DNA of 64,000 bases. Origin: Roseivirga sp. (GTDB taxonomy: Bacteria; Bacteroidota; Bacteroidia; Cytophagales; Cyclobacteriaceae). A program made the position numbers and the translations under genes. The DNA lies in assembly GCA_018402485.1 (NCBI GenBank), contig JAGYIY010000002.1:310001-374000 (forward strand), written 5' to 3'. The notes beneath the pieces are model-generated. The model had not been told where the DNA came from. It searched no databases and saw nothing but the letters and a program-made list of their open reading frames with translations. Positions 30,808 to 38,756 of this stretch are shown in pieces (the stretch's first letter is position 1; each line of letters begins with the position of its first letter).

Positions 30808-30815
30808 TATATTTG
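30808..30815 (+). promoter_or_regulatory. Bacteroidota -7 box for the S1/P1 nuclease
   Basis: TATATTTG matches TAnnTTTG exactly and ends 15 bases before the ATG at 30831. Confidence 0.5.
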
Positions 30816-30830
30816 TCGAAAAATAATCCC

Positions 30831-31607
30831 ATGAAAAAGTTCACCCTTACCCTATTTATCATTTCCGCCATTCTTTTCAATACCAGTTCAACCCTTTTTT
30901 GGGGACAAATTGGTCACAGAACAGTAGGTTTAATTGCAGAGGGACTGGTAAAAAACAAAACCAAAAAAGCCATTGAAAGGGTTTTAGAGAATGAAACACT
31001 AGCTGAGGTAAGTACTTACATGGACGAAGTGAGATCAGACAGTGAATTTAACTATGCCAATACATGGCATTACTGCACTATCCCCGATGGTATGACCTAT
31101 GAAGAAGCTCCTGTGCAAGAAGGTGGCGATGTAGTTTGGGCCATTGAAAAAATAATTACTGAACTCAAAGCAGGTGGAATGTCGCTGGAAGAAGAAGCCA
31201 TTAAGCTTAAGTTTTTGGTGCACATGGTGGGCGATATACATCAACCGTTACATGTGGGTACAGGAGAAGATCGTGGTGGTAACGATGTAAAAGTGCAGTG
31301 GTTTGGTAGCAAAACCAACTTACATAGTGTCTGGGACAGCAAAATGATCAACGGTAAAGAATATAGTTACACAGAATTTGCTGAGTGGGTCAACCACCCG
31401 ACTAAGTCACAAATCAAAGCATGGCAAGCGGCTACTGTACGGGATTGGGCACATGAATCCATGACTTACCGTCCGCAGATTTACGATGTACCAGAAAATG
31501 GTCGCCTTAGCTATGCTTATGGCTACCAGTACTTCGACATTGTAAAACACCGCATTCTGCAAGCAGGTGTTCGTTTGGCTGGTGTATTGAATGATATTTA
31601 CGGCTAA
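30831..31607 (+). CDS. S1/P1-type nuclease
   Basis: A 258-residue exported nuclease. I use the ATG at 30831; an upstream TTG at 30813 lies within the -7 box. The signal peptide should end close to FWGQIGHRTVG (about 23-33), because in this family the Trp at the mature N-terminus is itself a zinc ligand. Other ligands are visible: His in WHYCTIP, HMVGDIHQPLHVG (about 139-151) and GGNDV, then LHSVWDS. Family members hydrolyse single-stranded nucleic acids or 3'-nucleotides using three zinc ions. The gene ends only a few bases before the remnant of a foreign integrase. Confidence 0.92.
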   Translation: MKKFTLTLFIISAILFNTSSTLFWGQIGHRTVGLIAEGLVKNKTKKAIERVLENETLAEVSTYMDEVRSDSEFNYANTWHYCTIPDGMTYEEAPVQEGGDVVWAIEKIITELKAGGMSLEEEAIKLKFLVHMVGDIHQPLHVGTGEDRGGNDVKVQWFGSKTNLHSVWDSKMINGKEYSYTEFAEWVNHPTKSQIKAWQAATVRDWAHESMTYRPQIYDVPENGRLSYAYGYQYFDIVKHRILQAGVRLAGVLNDIYG

Positions 31608-31611
31608 ACAT

Positions 31612-31746
31612 ATACTTAAGAAAGCCATGGGGCATTCATCTATTAATGTAAGTTTAACCTATTTAAGAGGTTTAGAAATAGCTGAATTGAAAGAAGAGGA
31701 TATGCCGAACGTAAAACAAGTTATTAAATTTGATAATTTTTTTTAG
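31612..31746 (+). pseudogene. Tyrosine recombinase (integrase), C-terminal remnant
   Basis: In one frame, 44 codons read LKKAMGHSSINVSLTYLRG and then an acidic tail (ELKEEDMP) to a TAG stop at 31744-31746. The GHSSI motif (the conserved His/Trp box) and the Tyr in TYLRG are the last catalytic elements of phage-type tyrosine recombinases. The rest of the catalytic domain (Arg, Lys, HxxR) and the N-terminus are absent, because the frame runs directly into the end of the nuclease gene. Confidence 0.72.
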
Positions 31747-32113
31747 AAGAATATTTTTCTTTGATACAGAAACAACAGGTCTTCCAATAAATTGGAATGC
31801 TCCAGTTAGTGATTTAAATAATTGCCCCAGACTTGTGCAATTAGCTTGGCAAGTTTACAATGAAAATCAAAAGTTAATAGAAGAATATAATTTTATAGTA
31901 AAGCCAAAGGGTTTTTCAATCCCACTTGAAGCAAGTAATGTACATAAAATTACTACAGAAAAAGCTAATGAAGTTGGAGAAGATCTAGGCATAGATTAAC
32001 AATTGTTCTATGAATCTGTTAGAGAATATAATTTATTAGTTGCTCATAATTACAGCTATGATTATGATATTATTGGTTCAGAGCTTTCAGAAGATATTAT
32101 ACTAACAATTTAG
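31730..32113 (+). pseudogene. DEDDh 3'-5' exonuclease, interrupted
   Basis: The frame begins without an ATG (a TTG at 31730, overlapping the recombinase tail) and shows the Exo I motif FFDTETTGLP followed by the NCPRLVQLAWQVY segment typical of DnaQ-like exonucleases. An in-frame TAA at 31997-31999 interrupts it. The same frame then continues with LVAHNYSYDYDIIGSEL, the Exo II motif (HNxxxD), and stops at 32111-32113 before the Exo III His-Asp pair. So the gene lacks a proper start, has an internal stop, and lacks its last catalytic motif. Confidence 0.75.
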
Positions 32114-32132
32114 ACTTAAAACAACTTTATCC

Positions 32133-32972
32133 ATGTACTATACACCTCCAGCAGATGAAAGAAAAGATCAAAAAGATAGGCTTGCATTTCATATTGCATT
32201 TGGAGTAGCCACATCAAATCCTTTACGCAGATATAGCGTGCATCCTGATGATTATGGAGGGAAGCTTTTTGAGATTTTATTGTCCAATGGTGAATTAAGA
32301 AATGAAGTAATTTCTGTGTTCAAAAGTATTGACCTAAAATTTGATGATTTAGACCTAATTAAAAGCAAAAGAATCTCTATAAAGCAGAAGGTTTCAATGT
32401 GTATTACTAGTTATGAAGAAGCTGTTGCTACCAGATTGTATGTGATGATAAAAATCATCATGATCCATCTATTGGATAACCCAACACGGTATGACTTTAT
32501 TAGTGATTTCAGTGAGTTTGTTGAGGATGATAAAATTTTATTTTGGCATGATTTGAATAGTGGTAGCGACATTTATAACAAGTTTTTAGATTGTGGTCAT
32601 ATCTCATGGACCAAACAAAACCATCCTCAACACCTCCGAACAAGGATTAAATTCAACAGGTTTGCACGTTATTGTTTTGAAATACTTGAGGATTGGTTTA
32701 TTGACATTTCAGAAATTAAAAACTTGACTTTCAAGTGCACAAATGACAAGGTATGGGAAAACAACTTAAATTCTGAAAGCATGGTAAATCCTATGAACTT
32801 GAGATTAATAGAAGGCTATGATCAGCCTCCATGGGGAATACATCCAAAGTATGGTAATATTCCATTCTCCTATTATTTAAATGTTGAACCACATATGAGA
32901 TATTACCCTGATGACCATGGCAGTGGTATGCCAAATATTGATGATTGTTATGAAGATCTTAATAGTTTGTAG
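32133..32972 (+). CDS. Unknown protein of the island (279 residues)
   Basis: I do not recognise this protein. It is soluble-looking and acidic with many aromatic residues and no signal peptide. Its first codons (MYYTPPADERKDQKDRLAFH) follow an open stretch of only 27 bases, so it may be an N-terminally trimmed version of a longer protein. The middle is helical with a hydrophobic segment around TRLYVMIKIIMIHLL (about 95-109), too short and isolated for a clear membrane anchor. The C-terminus is rich in Trp/Pro/Tyr (QPPWGIHPKYGNIPFSYYLN, about 230-249). It is directly abutted by the next gene, which suggests a two-gene unit. Composition matches the island. Confidence 0.6.
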   Translation: MYYTPPADERKDQKDRLAFHIAFGVATSNPLRRYSVHPDDYGGKLFEILLSNGELRNEVISVFKSIDLKFDDLDLIKSKRISIKQKVSMCITSYEEAVATRLYVMIKIIMIHLLDNPTRYDFISDFSEFVEDDKILFWHDLNSGSDIYNKFLDCGHISWTKQNHPQHLRTRIKFNRFARYCFEILEDWFIDISEIKNLTFKCTNDKVWENNLNSESMVNPMNLRLIEGYDQPPWGIHPKYGNIPFSYYLNVEPHMRYYPDDHGSGMPNIDDCYEDLNSL

Positions 32973-33566
32973 ATGAGATCAAATCTAATTAGTAGTATAC
33001 AGTTATTATCAAACCATAAAAGTTTTAAACTTTTTGTTGGAAGCACCAGGGCCAATCTATGGTTATTGGCACACTTTAAACATTTAAAGTTAGCCCACTA
33101 CAACCTACAATATCAAATCAACAACGGGGAAAGACAAAGAGTTAATACAATTCATCCCAAGCGCTGGATGAAGAAGCCATTCACTAATACAGCAGAGTTA
33201 TTAGACTACCTTTACTCTAAGTCCTATGACATTCTGTATATGGATTTTGAATTCACCAATGGGTGGAAGATTAAAGAGCAACCACAAATTGAATTTTACT
33301 TCTATACCAATTGTATGGAGGAACGGGATGAGCTAATAGACAAACTTTTGGGTGTTGCTGGCTTAGAGATAAAAGATAAATCTGTTCTTACACCAAATAT
33401 TACTTATATGTTAAAGGCTACAGGTGAAATTTACCCACTTGATGATGAATTAACACCAGATGAATTTTGGACAGAAGAGCAAAGGAATGCTTGGAGATTA
33501 CAATACCAAAAAAAACACAACCCAGAGAAAGATAATGAATTTCCTGATGGAGTGCCATTTGATTAA
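32973..33566 (+). CDS. Unknown protein of the island (197 residues)
   Basis: The ATG follows the preceding stop codon with no gap, so the two are probably co-translated. The protein has a mixed alpha/beta look, beginning with a helix, then KLFVGSTRANLWLLAHFKHL (about 19-38). A TWO-strand acidic segment ILYMDFEFTNGWK is at about 89-101, and the C-terminal tail is Asp/Glu/Pro-rich (DDELTPDEFWTEEQRNAW). No family is recognised and no signal peptide is present. It is followed by 87 bases of AT-rich spacer before a convergent gene. Confidence 0.6.
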   Translation: MRSNLISSIQLLSNHKSFKLFVGSTRANLWLLAHFKHLKLAHYNLQYQINNGERQRVNTIHPKRWMKKPFTNTAELLDYLYSKSYDILYMDFEFTNGWKIKEQPQIEFYFYTNCMEERDELIDKLLGVAGLEIKDKSVLTPNITYMLKATGEIYPLDDELTPDEFWTEEQRNAWRLQYQKKHNPEKDNEFPDGVPFD

Positions 33567-33653
33567 AACACTAGGTCTATTAATTTTCCTTACAATAGTC
33601 TATTTAATGAATCTTTAGATCAATCAAACCCATTCTAAATATCTATCAAATAA

Positions 33654-34103
33654 TCATTTTGTTTTATTATAAACACCATCAAACAAAACGCTTCTACCTC
33701 CATAAATAAGATGACAGCCAGTTGTTTTTATATTAATTGTTTTATCATTAAATTCAAACAAAAGCTTGCACCGTTCTTCTCCTTCTCTATAAAGAGGAAA
33801 CTCACCGCTTTCAATTCTATCATCATCACTGTAATAAGCCTTACCTTCTTTTATCTCTATTGTAAAGAAGTCTTCAGACATATTGCCTCTAAATATTATA
33901 TTTTGTCTTGCAAATGGATCATAAGACTCTCTCCATCCTAAGAATGAAAATTTATACATATGTTTTTCCCCTGCTAACTTTTCAAGTACTAAATTGTTCT
34001 CAAAATTGTCTCCTTTGGCTATCCATTTACCTGAATAATCAGTAGCTGATTCTTCATAACTAACCAATAGTACTGAAAGAAATATGTAAATTAAATTTTT
34101 CAT
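33654..34103 (-). CDS. Small secreted protein of unknown function
   Basis: A 149-residue protein with an N-terminal signal-like segment (MKNLIYIFLSVLLVSYEES); the usual lipobox Cys is absent, with Tyr-Glu at that place. The rest is beta-rich with alternating polar residues (YSGKWIAKGD, YKFSFLGWRE), as in small lipocalin-like or DUF lipoproteins, and has two Cys near the C-terminus (about 111 and 129). It lies on the minus strand, opposite to the two unknown genes before it. No family is recognised. Confidence 0.6.
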   Translation of the reverse strand: MKNLIYIFLSVLLVSYEESATDYSGKWIAKGDNFENNLVLEKLAGEKHMYKFSFLGWRESYDPFARQNIIFRGNMSEDFFTIEIKEGKAYYSDDDRIESGEFPLYREGEERCKLLFEFNDKTINIKTTGCHLIYGGRSVLFDGVYNKTK

Positions 34104-34216
34104 TCTATTATTAGAATATAATATATTATATAAATAATTTTTATAAACCCTTTAAAAGCCATAAAATAATATATGCGCTATTACTCATGAAAGACAAACA
34201 TACATAAATATCTGTT

Positions 34217-35149
34217 TTATTTAAAATAAGTAGAGGGAGCCACCCCTCTACCTGCTATATGAGCTTCAATATTGTCAATCTCTTTAGCTCTTGAAATAAA
34301 TCTATCTATATAAGAGTTTTTATTTGCCTCCTTCATCAGATTGTAAATATTCCAGAGCGATATACTACCATCTAAGCTTGCAGAAAAATCAGGGTTATTA
34401 AAATATCCTTTGACTACCTGACTCATTTGTTGGTCTCCAAGCCAATCTTTAGAATCCACTTTTGAATCTAAATAACTCGCTCTTAATTTTCCATTAAACC
34501 TTTCAAATTCTTTTCTGCTAATAAAGTTTGAACCTAAATTAGTAAAGTGATGTAGTGTTTTGTCATGTTCAAACCCTTAGAATAAATTCACAACTGCTTG
34601 TTCAATTTCACTATAGTTGTATACCTCTATTGAAGAAACACCAATATCAGCACAAATACACATATTGCTACAAACTCTTACTTTGTAGCCAAGTAATAAA
34701 TGAAAATGGTATTTGGTGTATTTCCCAGTGAGTGTGTCTTGGCTGTAGGATTTAATTCCTCCAAAGGTTAATTCTACCATTTCACCCGAAATTAGAGTAG
34801 TAAATCTAGGTATTTGAACAACAAACATCATTCTTTCATAATACAATGTTTTTTCATAATTTTCTAGTTCTACTGTTTTCTTATGTCTTGCCTCAGGAAT
34901 TCTACCATTAATGGGATGTGATACTCTTATCTGTGGTAATTTTAGATTACGCTTTGTTATTTGCATTAATGCTTTAAAACAAGTAGCTATGAATTCAAAA
35001 TGTGAAATAGTTTTCTTATTATCTTTAGCAAAGAATGGAATGATATGTTCTTCTCTTAATTCCTGTAGTGATACAGGAACTGCTTTGGCTCCTATAAACA
35101 CATTAGCATTGGCTTGCAATTCTACTTGGGGTTGAAGTAAAGTATTCAT
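34217..35149 (-). pseudogene. DUF3871 protein, split by an in-frame stop codon
   Basis: The N-terminal piece (34577-35149, 190 residues) has the DUF3871 pattern: LREEHIIPFFAKDNKKTISH, IRVSHPINGRIPEA, EKTLYYERMMFVVQIP and YKVRVCSNMCI. It ends in TAA at 34577-34579. The same frame then stays open for about 119 codons to 34217, reading HHFTNLGSNFISRKEFERFN, QMSQVVKGYFNNPDFS and ISLWNIYNLMKEANKNSYID. This is the known C-terminal part of DUF3871 proteins, which are about 300-340 residues long. One nonsense codon therefore separates two halves of one gene. The alternative is stop readthrough, which I consider unlikely. DUF3871 has no known function and occurs on mobile elements of Bacteroidota. Confidence 0.78.
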
Positions 35150-35471
35150 GATTTAAATTATTAGTTGGTTGATTACACAATTTTGAAATGGTAATTACTG
35201 TTTTAGGTGAAATTATAAATGGATCCTTATCCATAAATAATCCCGTACGGTCTTTTGAAGCTCTAGCTTTATGATTGATATCAATATCCAAAGCCAAAGT
35301 AAACTCATAGTGAATTCCATCTTTTTCAACTGGTTTAAGCCCAACTTTTTGAATGGTCATTTTACCAGTTGATTGATCTACTAAATAATCCTGTTTAGCC
35401 CTTATTGTGACCATAGTATGTGCACTGCTTTTTAAAATTCCTTGTAAAAGAGAATTGTGTCTTGGTATTAT
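35103..35471 (-). pseudogene. AAA_24 / Sak4-like ATPase, C-terminal remnant
   Basis: The frame 35103-35414 (103 residues from the first ATG), and its open extension upstream to about 35471, read PRHNSLLQGILKSSAH, TIRAKQDYLVD, KVGLKPVEKDGIHYEFTLAL, then SKDRTGLFM. These are the distal motifs of RecA-like AAA_24 ATPases (Sak4 single-strand-annealing type) found on phages and plasmids. The Walker A and B motifs, which would lie further upstream, are missing, and an in-frame TGA occurs at 35502-35504. The 3' end overlaps the DUF3871 start by 47 bases. The gene has been cut by the right boundary of the island. Confidence 0.62.
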
Positions 35472-35490
35472 TAATAGGACCAGTAACTGA

Positions 35491-35646
35491 GCTACCCCTT
35501 TTCAACAGGATGATTGGTTTTACTTGTGGCCGACCAAAGCTGGTGCCAACGAAATATGGATTGATAAATACCCCCGAAATAAGAAAAAGACCACTCTCAT
35601 ATTAAGTTTTGTTAGAAGTTCAGTTTTGAATTATATTACCCATTAA
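35491..35646 (+). pseudogene. Possible tail of a host gene at the island's right edge
   Basis: After a TGA at 35488-35490, 51 codons read as protein-like sequence (ATPFQQDDWFYLWPTKAGAN, then EIWIDKYPRNKKKTT) to a TAA at 35644-35646, without any start codon. The base composition is closer to the flanking chromosome than to the island. It may be the 3' end of a chromosomal gene truncated by the element. I do not recognise the family. The rest of the 255-base gap (35415-35669) holds the ATPase remnant and the upstream region of the amidohydrolase operon. Confidence 0.35.
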
Positions 35647-35669
35647 TTCTAACTCTAATTTTACTACAT

Positions 35670-37352
35670 ATGAAATTGTTTCGAAAGTTAAGCCTACAGC
35701 TGGTTTTGCTGCTTTCATTTTCGGTAATCACCATGCAATCTCAGGCACAAAGCGATCCTTCCGGTGATTCTCCGGTAACGACCACTTTTGCTTTAAAGAA
35801 TGCTACAGTGGTAACGCAACCCGGAAATGAGATTGCCGGTGCCACGATTGTGATCAAAAATGGACTAATCCAGAGTGTCGGCAAGAATGTACAAATCCCG
35901 GCAGATGCTGAAGAAATAGATGCTTCAGAGATGTATATTTATGCGGCATTCATTGATGGGATGTCGAATGCAGGAGCTAAAAGACCTGAAAACCCAGAAA
36001 GACCACGAGATCTTTTTACGCCTGACCCGCCAAATGAATATGCTGGAATTACACCCGAAAAGAGTGTGATAGATCAGTTAGAAATCAGCAGCAACGACTT
36101 CGATGGAATGAGAAAAGCTGGTTTTGGACTTTCGCACGTGGTTCCTTATGGCCGTATGCTTCCAGGTTCGGGTGCCCTTGTATTGATGGGTAGCGGGGAG
36201 CACATTGATGAAATTGTTTTGGAAAAAGACAAGGCCCTATTTGCTCAATGGGTGGGTGCTCCAGGCGCTTATCCAGGCAATATCTTGGGTATCATGGCCA
36301 AATGGAGAAATCTTTACCGAAACGCTGAAAATAGAAAAGAGCATGTAGAAATGTACGCTCAAAACCCTTCAGGATTACAGAGACCGGAAAAGGATCGCGT
36401 TAGCGAAGCTTTCTTCCCTGTTATTTCTCAGCAGAAACCTGTTATGTTCAATGTTGATGGTATGCTAGATGTGCGAAGGGCCATGAGGCTTCAAAACGAC
36501 CTTGGTTTTCCATTGATCGTAGCTGGTGTAGAAGAAGCTTGGGATCTTGTAGAAGATTTTAAAAACTCAGGGACTCCAGTATTTCTATCTCTGGACCTTC
36601 CAGATGAACCAAAAGAAATAAAGGAAGATGATAAGACTGCTGAAGTCGAAGCTTTAGAAAAAAGACGCATGGAATTCTACAAAAAACATGTAGAACAATA
36701 TGGAATGCTGGCCAATGCCGGAATCAACTTTGGATTTTCCACAGCAGGTACACGCACCAACAATATTTTAGGAAATGTACGCAAGCTGATAGAAAATGGT
36801 CTTTCAGAAGATCAAGCTTTAGCTGCACTAACGACAAATCCGGCTAATATTCTTGGACTGAGCAATCGACTGGGAACGCTTGACAATGGCAAAGTAGCAA
36901 ACTTAATTGTTTCTACAGACCCCATTTTTAACAAAGATGCCAACATCAAAATGATGTTCGTCGATGGAAAAAAATTCGAATACGAAGTAAAGGCAAAATC
37001 TACAAATAAAGATGCTCAACCAGCAGCAGAGGGCGGAGACATCCTCGTAGGTAGTTGGACCTACAACTTGAATACGCCAGGTGACCCACAAAGCGGTAAA
37101 ATGGTAATCAAAATGGAAAATGGAAGCTACAGTGGTTATTTAACAAGTTCTGATGGCTCTCCTGATAACACCATGAACAACATCAACTTCAGAAATGGTG
37201 AGCTTACCTTCGATTTTTCAATTGATGCTGGTGGCCAATCAGTTCTTATTGTTGTAGAAGGGCTTATTACGGGCAAAACATACGAAGCAGAGGCGCGCGT
37301 AGATGCATTTAATGTATCTCTGGAATTGACAGCGACAAAAGACGAAAAATAA
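35670..37352 (+). CDS. Secreted amidohydrolase-like protein lacking the HxH metal motif
   Basis: The 560-residue protein has a signal peptide ending about residue 27 (SQAQ) and the amidohydrolase-superfamily layout. An N-terminal beta domain (FALKNATVVTQPG) precedes a TIM barrel, followed by the strand LGLSNRLGTLDNGKVANLIV that closes the family fold. Where active members have PGxIDxHxH, this one has YAAFIDGMSNAG (about 93-104), with Met and Asn instead of the two His. A further beta-rich C-terminal domain (about 450-560) is extra compared with its neighbours. It is likely catalytically impaired or altered. It is first of three tandem paralogues, in a strand-matched operon with 21 bases to the next gene. 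Confidence 0.82.
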   Translation: MKLFRKLSLQLVLLLSFSVITMQSQAQSDPSGDSPVTTTFALKNATVVTQPGNEIAGATIVIKNGLIQSVGKNVQIPADAEEIDASEMYIYAAFIDGMSNAGAKRPENPERPRDLFTPDPPNEYAGITPEKSVIDQLEISSNDFDGMRKAGFGLSHVVPYGRMLPGSGALVLMGSGEHIDEIVLEKDKALFAQWVGAPGAYPGNILGIMAKWRNLYRNAENRKEHVEMYAQNPSGLQRPEKDRVSEAFFPVISQQKPVMFNVDGMLDVRRAMRLQNDLGFPLIVAGVEEAWDLVEDFKNSGTPVFLSLDLPDEPKEIKEDDKTAEVEALEKRRMEFYKKHVEQYGMLANAGINFGFSTAGTRTNNILGNVRKLIENGLSEDQALAALTTNPANILGLSNRLGTLDNGKVANLIVSTDPIFNKDANIKMMFVDGKKFEYEVKAKSTNKDAQPAAEGGDILVGSWTYNLNTPGDPQSGKMVIKMENGSYSGYLTSSDGSPDNTMNNINFRNGELTFDFSIDAGGQSVLIVVEGLITGKTYEAEARVDAFNVSLELTATKDEK

Positions 37353-37373
37353 ATCATTCTAAGATTCAGAGAA

Positions 37374-38747
37374 ATGAAAATGAAAAACATAATTCTAATA
37401 TTCACATTGATGGTTTTTGCAAGTGTTTCGACTGTTGCACAAACCCCTAAAGGCGATGTGCTTTTTAAAGGTGGCGATGTAATCACCATTACTAACGGCA
37501 CATTGGAAAGTACAGATGTACTCGTGCGAGATGGTAAAATTGCTCGTATTGGTAAAAACTTGAAAGCTCCTCGAGGGGTTGAAGAAATTGATATTTCAGG
37601 TAAATTTTTGATGCCCGGAATCATCGATGCGCATTCACACATTGCGGGCTCTGCCATTAATGAAGGAACGAGCCAAGTGACTTCAGAGGTTAGCATGGAA
37701 GACGTGGTAGACCCACTTGACGTTTCTATTTATCGTGCACTTGCAGGTGGCGTTACAAGTATTCACTTAATGCACGGTTCTGCCAATGTAATTGGCGGAC
37801 AAAACGAAACAATGAAGTTGAGATATGGCACTACCAATCCTGATGATTTAAGGTTTGAAGGTGCACCTCGTACCATTAAGTTTGCCTTGGGTGAAAATCC
37901 GACAAGAGGTGGTCGTTCTAGAGGAATACAACCCCAAAGTAGAATGGGAGTTGAAAATATGTTGCGTACCTCTTTTCAGCAAGCCCTCGAGTACAAAAAG
38001 AAATGGGATGCTTACAAGGCAGATAAATCACCAAGAAAAGTAGCTCCAGAATACGATTTGAGAATGCAAACCTTGGTAGATATTATGGCAGGTGAGGTAC
38101 TTGTACATTGCCATTCATATCGTGCAGATGAAATTTACATGTTGATGAAGGTGTTCAGTGATTTCAATATTCCTAAATTGACTTTTCAGCACGCCAATGA
38201 GGCCTACAAAGTAGCTCCTGAATTAGCAGCTTTTGGTGCTTCGGCCTCCGTTTTTGCAGATTGGTGGGCTTATAAGTTGGAAGTATATTATTCTACAGCC
38301 TATAATGCGGCCATACTCACCGAAAATGGTGTTTTAACATCCATTAACTCCGATTCCGGAGAGTTGATCAGACACTTATTTCACGAGGCAGCCAAAACAC
38401 AAAAATATGGCGATTTGAGTGATGATGAGGCTCTCGCTTTAGTCACCTTAAACCCTGCCAAGCAGTTGGGTATCGATAATAGAGTGGGGTCTATCGAAGA
38501 AGGAAAAGACGCCGATATTGCCATATTTGAAGGGCACCCCCTTTCGATTTATGCCATTCCCGTTATGACTTTTGTAGATGGTGTTAAGTACTTCGACAAA
38601 GCCAATGATGGTGATGACCAGAGACTTTATGTAAGTCCAACATCCACCATTGAAGAAATCAATATTTTTGATAGAGAGACACAACACAGATGCATGGAAG
38701 ATGCATTTGTAATGGATTTCAATCAATTATTTTCTAACCAAAACTGA
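37374..38747 (+). CDS. Secreted amidohydrolase (imidazolonepropionase-like), HxH intact
   Basis: A 457-residue exported enzyme, signal peptide to about residue 23 (TVAQ). Metal ligands are present: HSH in MPGIIDAHSHIAG (about 81-93), His in VLVHCHSY (about 242-249), His in LTFQHANEA (about 267-275) and Asp in TSINSDSGE (about 322-330). This is the only member of the trio with a complete set, so it should be the hydrolase that acts on an amide or cyclic peptide substrate. The start could be 37374 or the Met two codons later. The next gene follows after 9 bases. Confidence 0.88.
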   Translation: MKMKNIILIFTLMVFASVSTVAQTPKGDVLFKGGDVITITNGTLESTDVLVRDGKIARIGKNLKAPRGVEEIDISGKFLMPGIIDAHSHIAGSAINEGTSQVTSEVSMEDVVDPLDVSIYRALAGGVTSIHLMHGSANVIGGQNETMKLRYGTTNPDDLRFEGAPRTIKFALGENPTRGGRSRGIQPQSRMGVENMLRTSFQQALEYKKKWDAYKADKSPRKVAPEYDLRMQTLVDIMAGEVLVHCHSYRADEIYMLMKVFSDFNIPKLTFQHANEAYKVAPELAAFGASASVFADWWAYKLEVYYSTAYNAAILTENGVLTSINSDSGELIRHLFHEAAKTQKYGDLSDDEALALVTLNPAKQLGIDNRVGSIEEGKDADIAIFEGHPLSIYAIPVMTFVDGVKYFDKANDGDDQRLYVSPTSTIEEINIFDRETQHRCMEDAFVMDFNQLFSNQN

Positions 38748-38756
38748 TAAAGAGAC

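Larger units (their letters stand above)
31608..35490. mobile_element. Decayed integrated element (AT-rich island)
   Basis: From just after the nuclease stop codon to about 35490 the base composition shifts visibly toward A and T. The genes are recombinase tail, broken exonuclease, unknown genes, split DUF3871 gene and AAA_24 ATPase tail, all types seen on integrated elements. The recombinase and the ATPase, at the two ends, are both truncated, which points to a remnant of a larger element left after deletion. No flanking direct repeats were found. The boundaries are inferred from where homology and composition change. Confidence 0.65.

Noticed and set aside
30813..30830. Upstream TTG start of the S1/P1 nuclease
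   Set aside because: It overlaps the TAnnTTTG box and would place polar residues before a good signal peptide.
31600..35500. Attachment-site direct repeats around the island
   Set aside because: Sequences at the two borders were compared by eye and share no repeat of useful length; the element ends are probably deleted.
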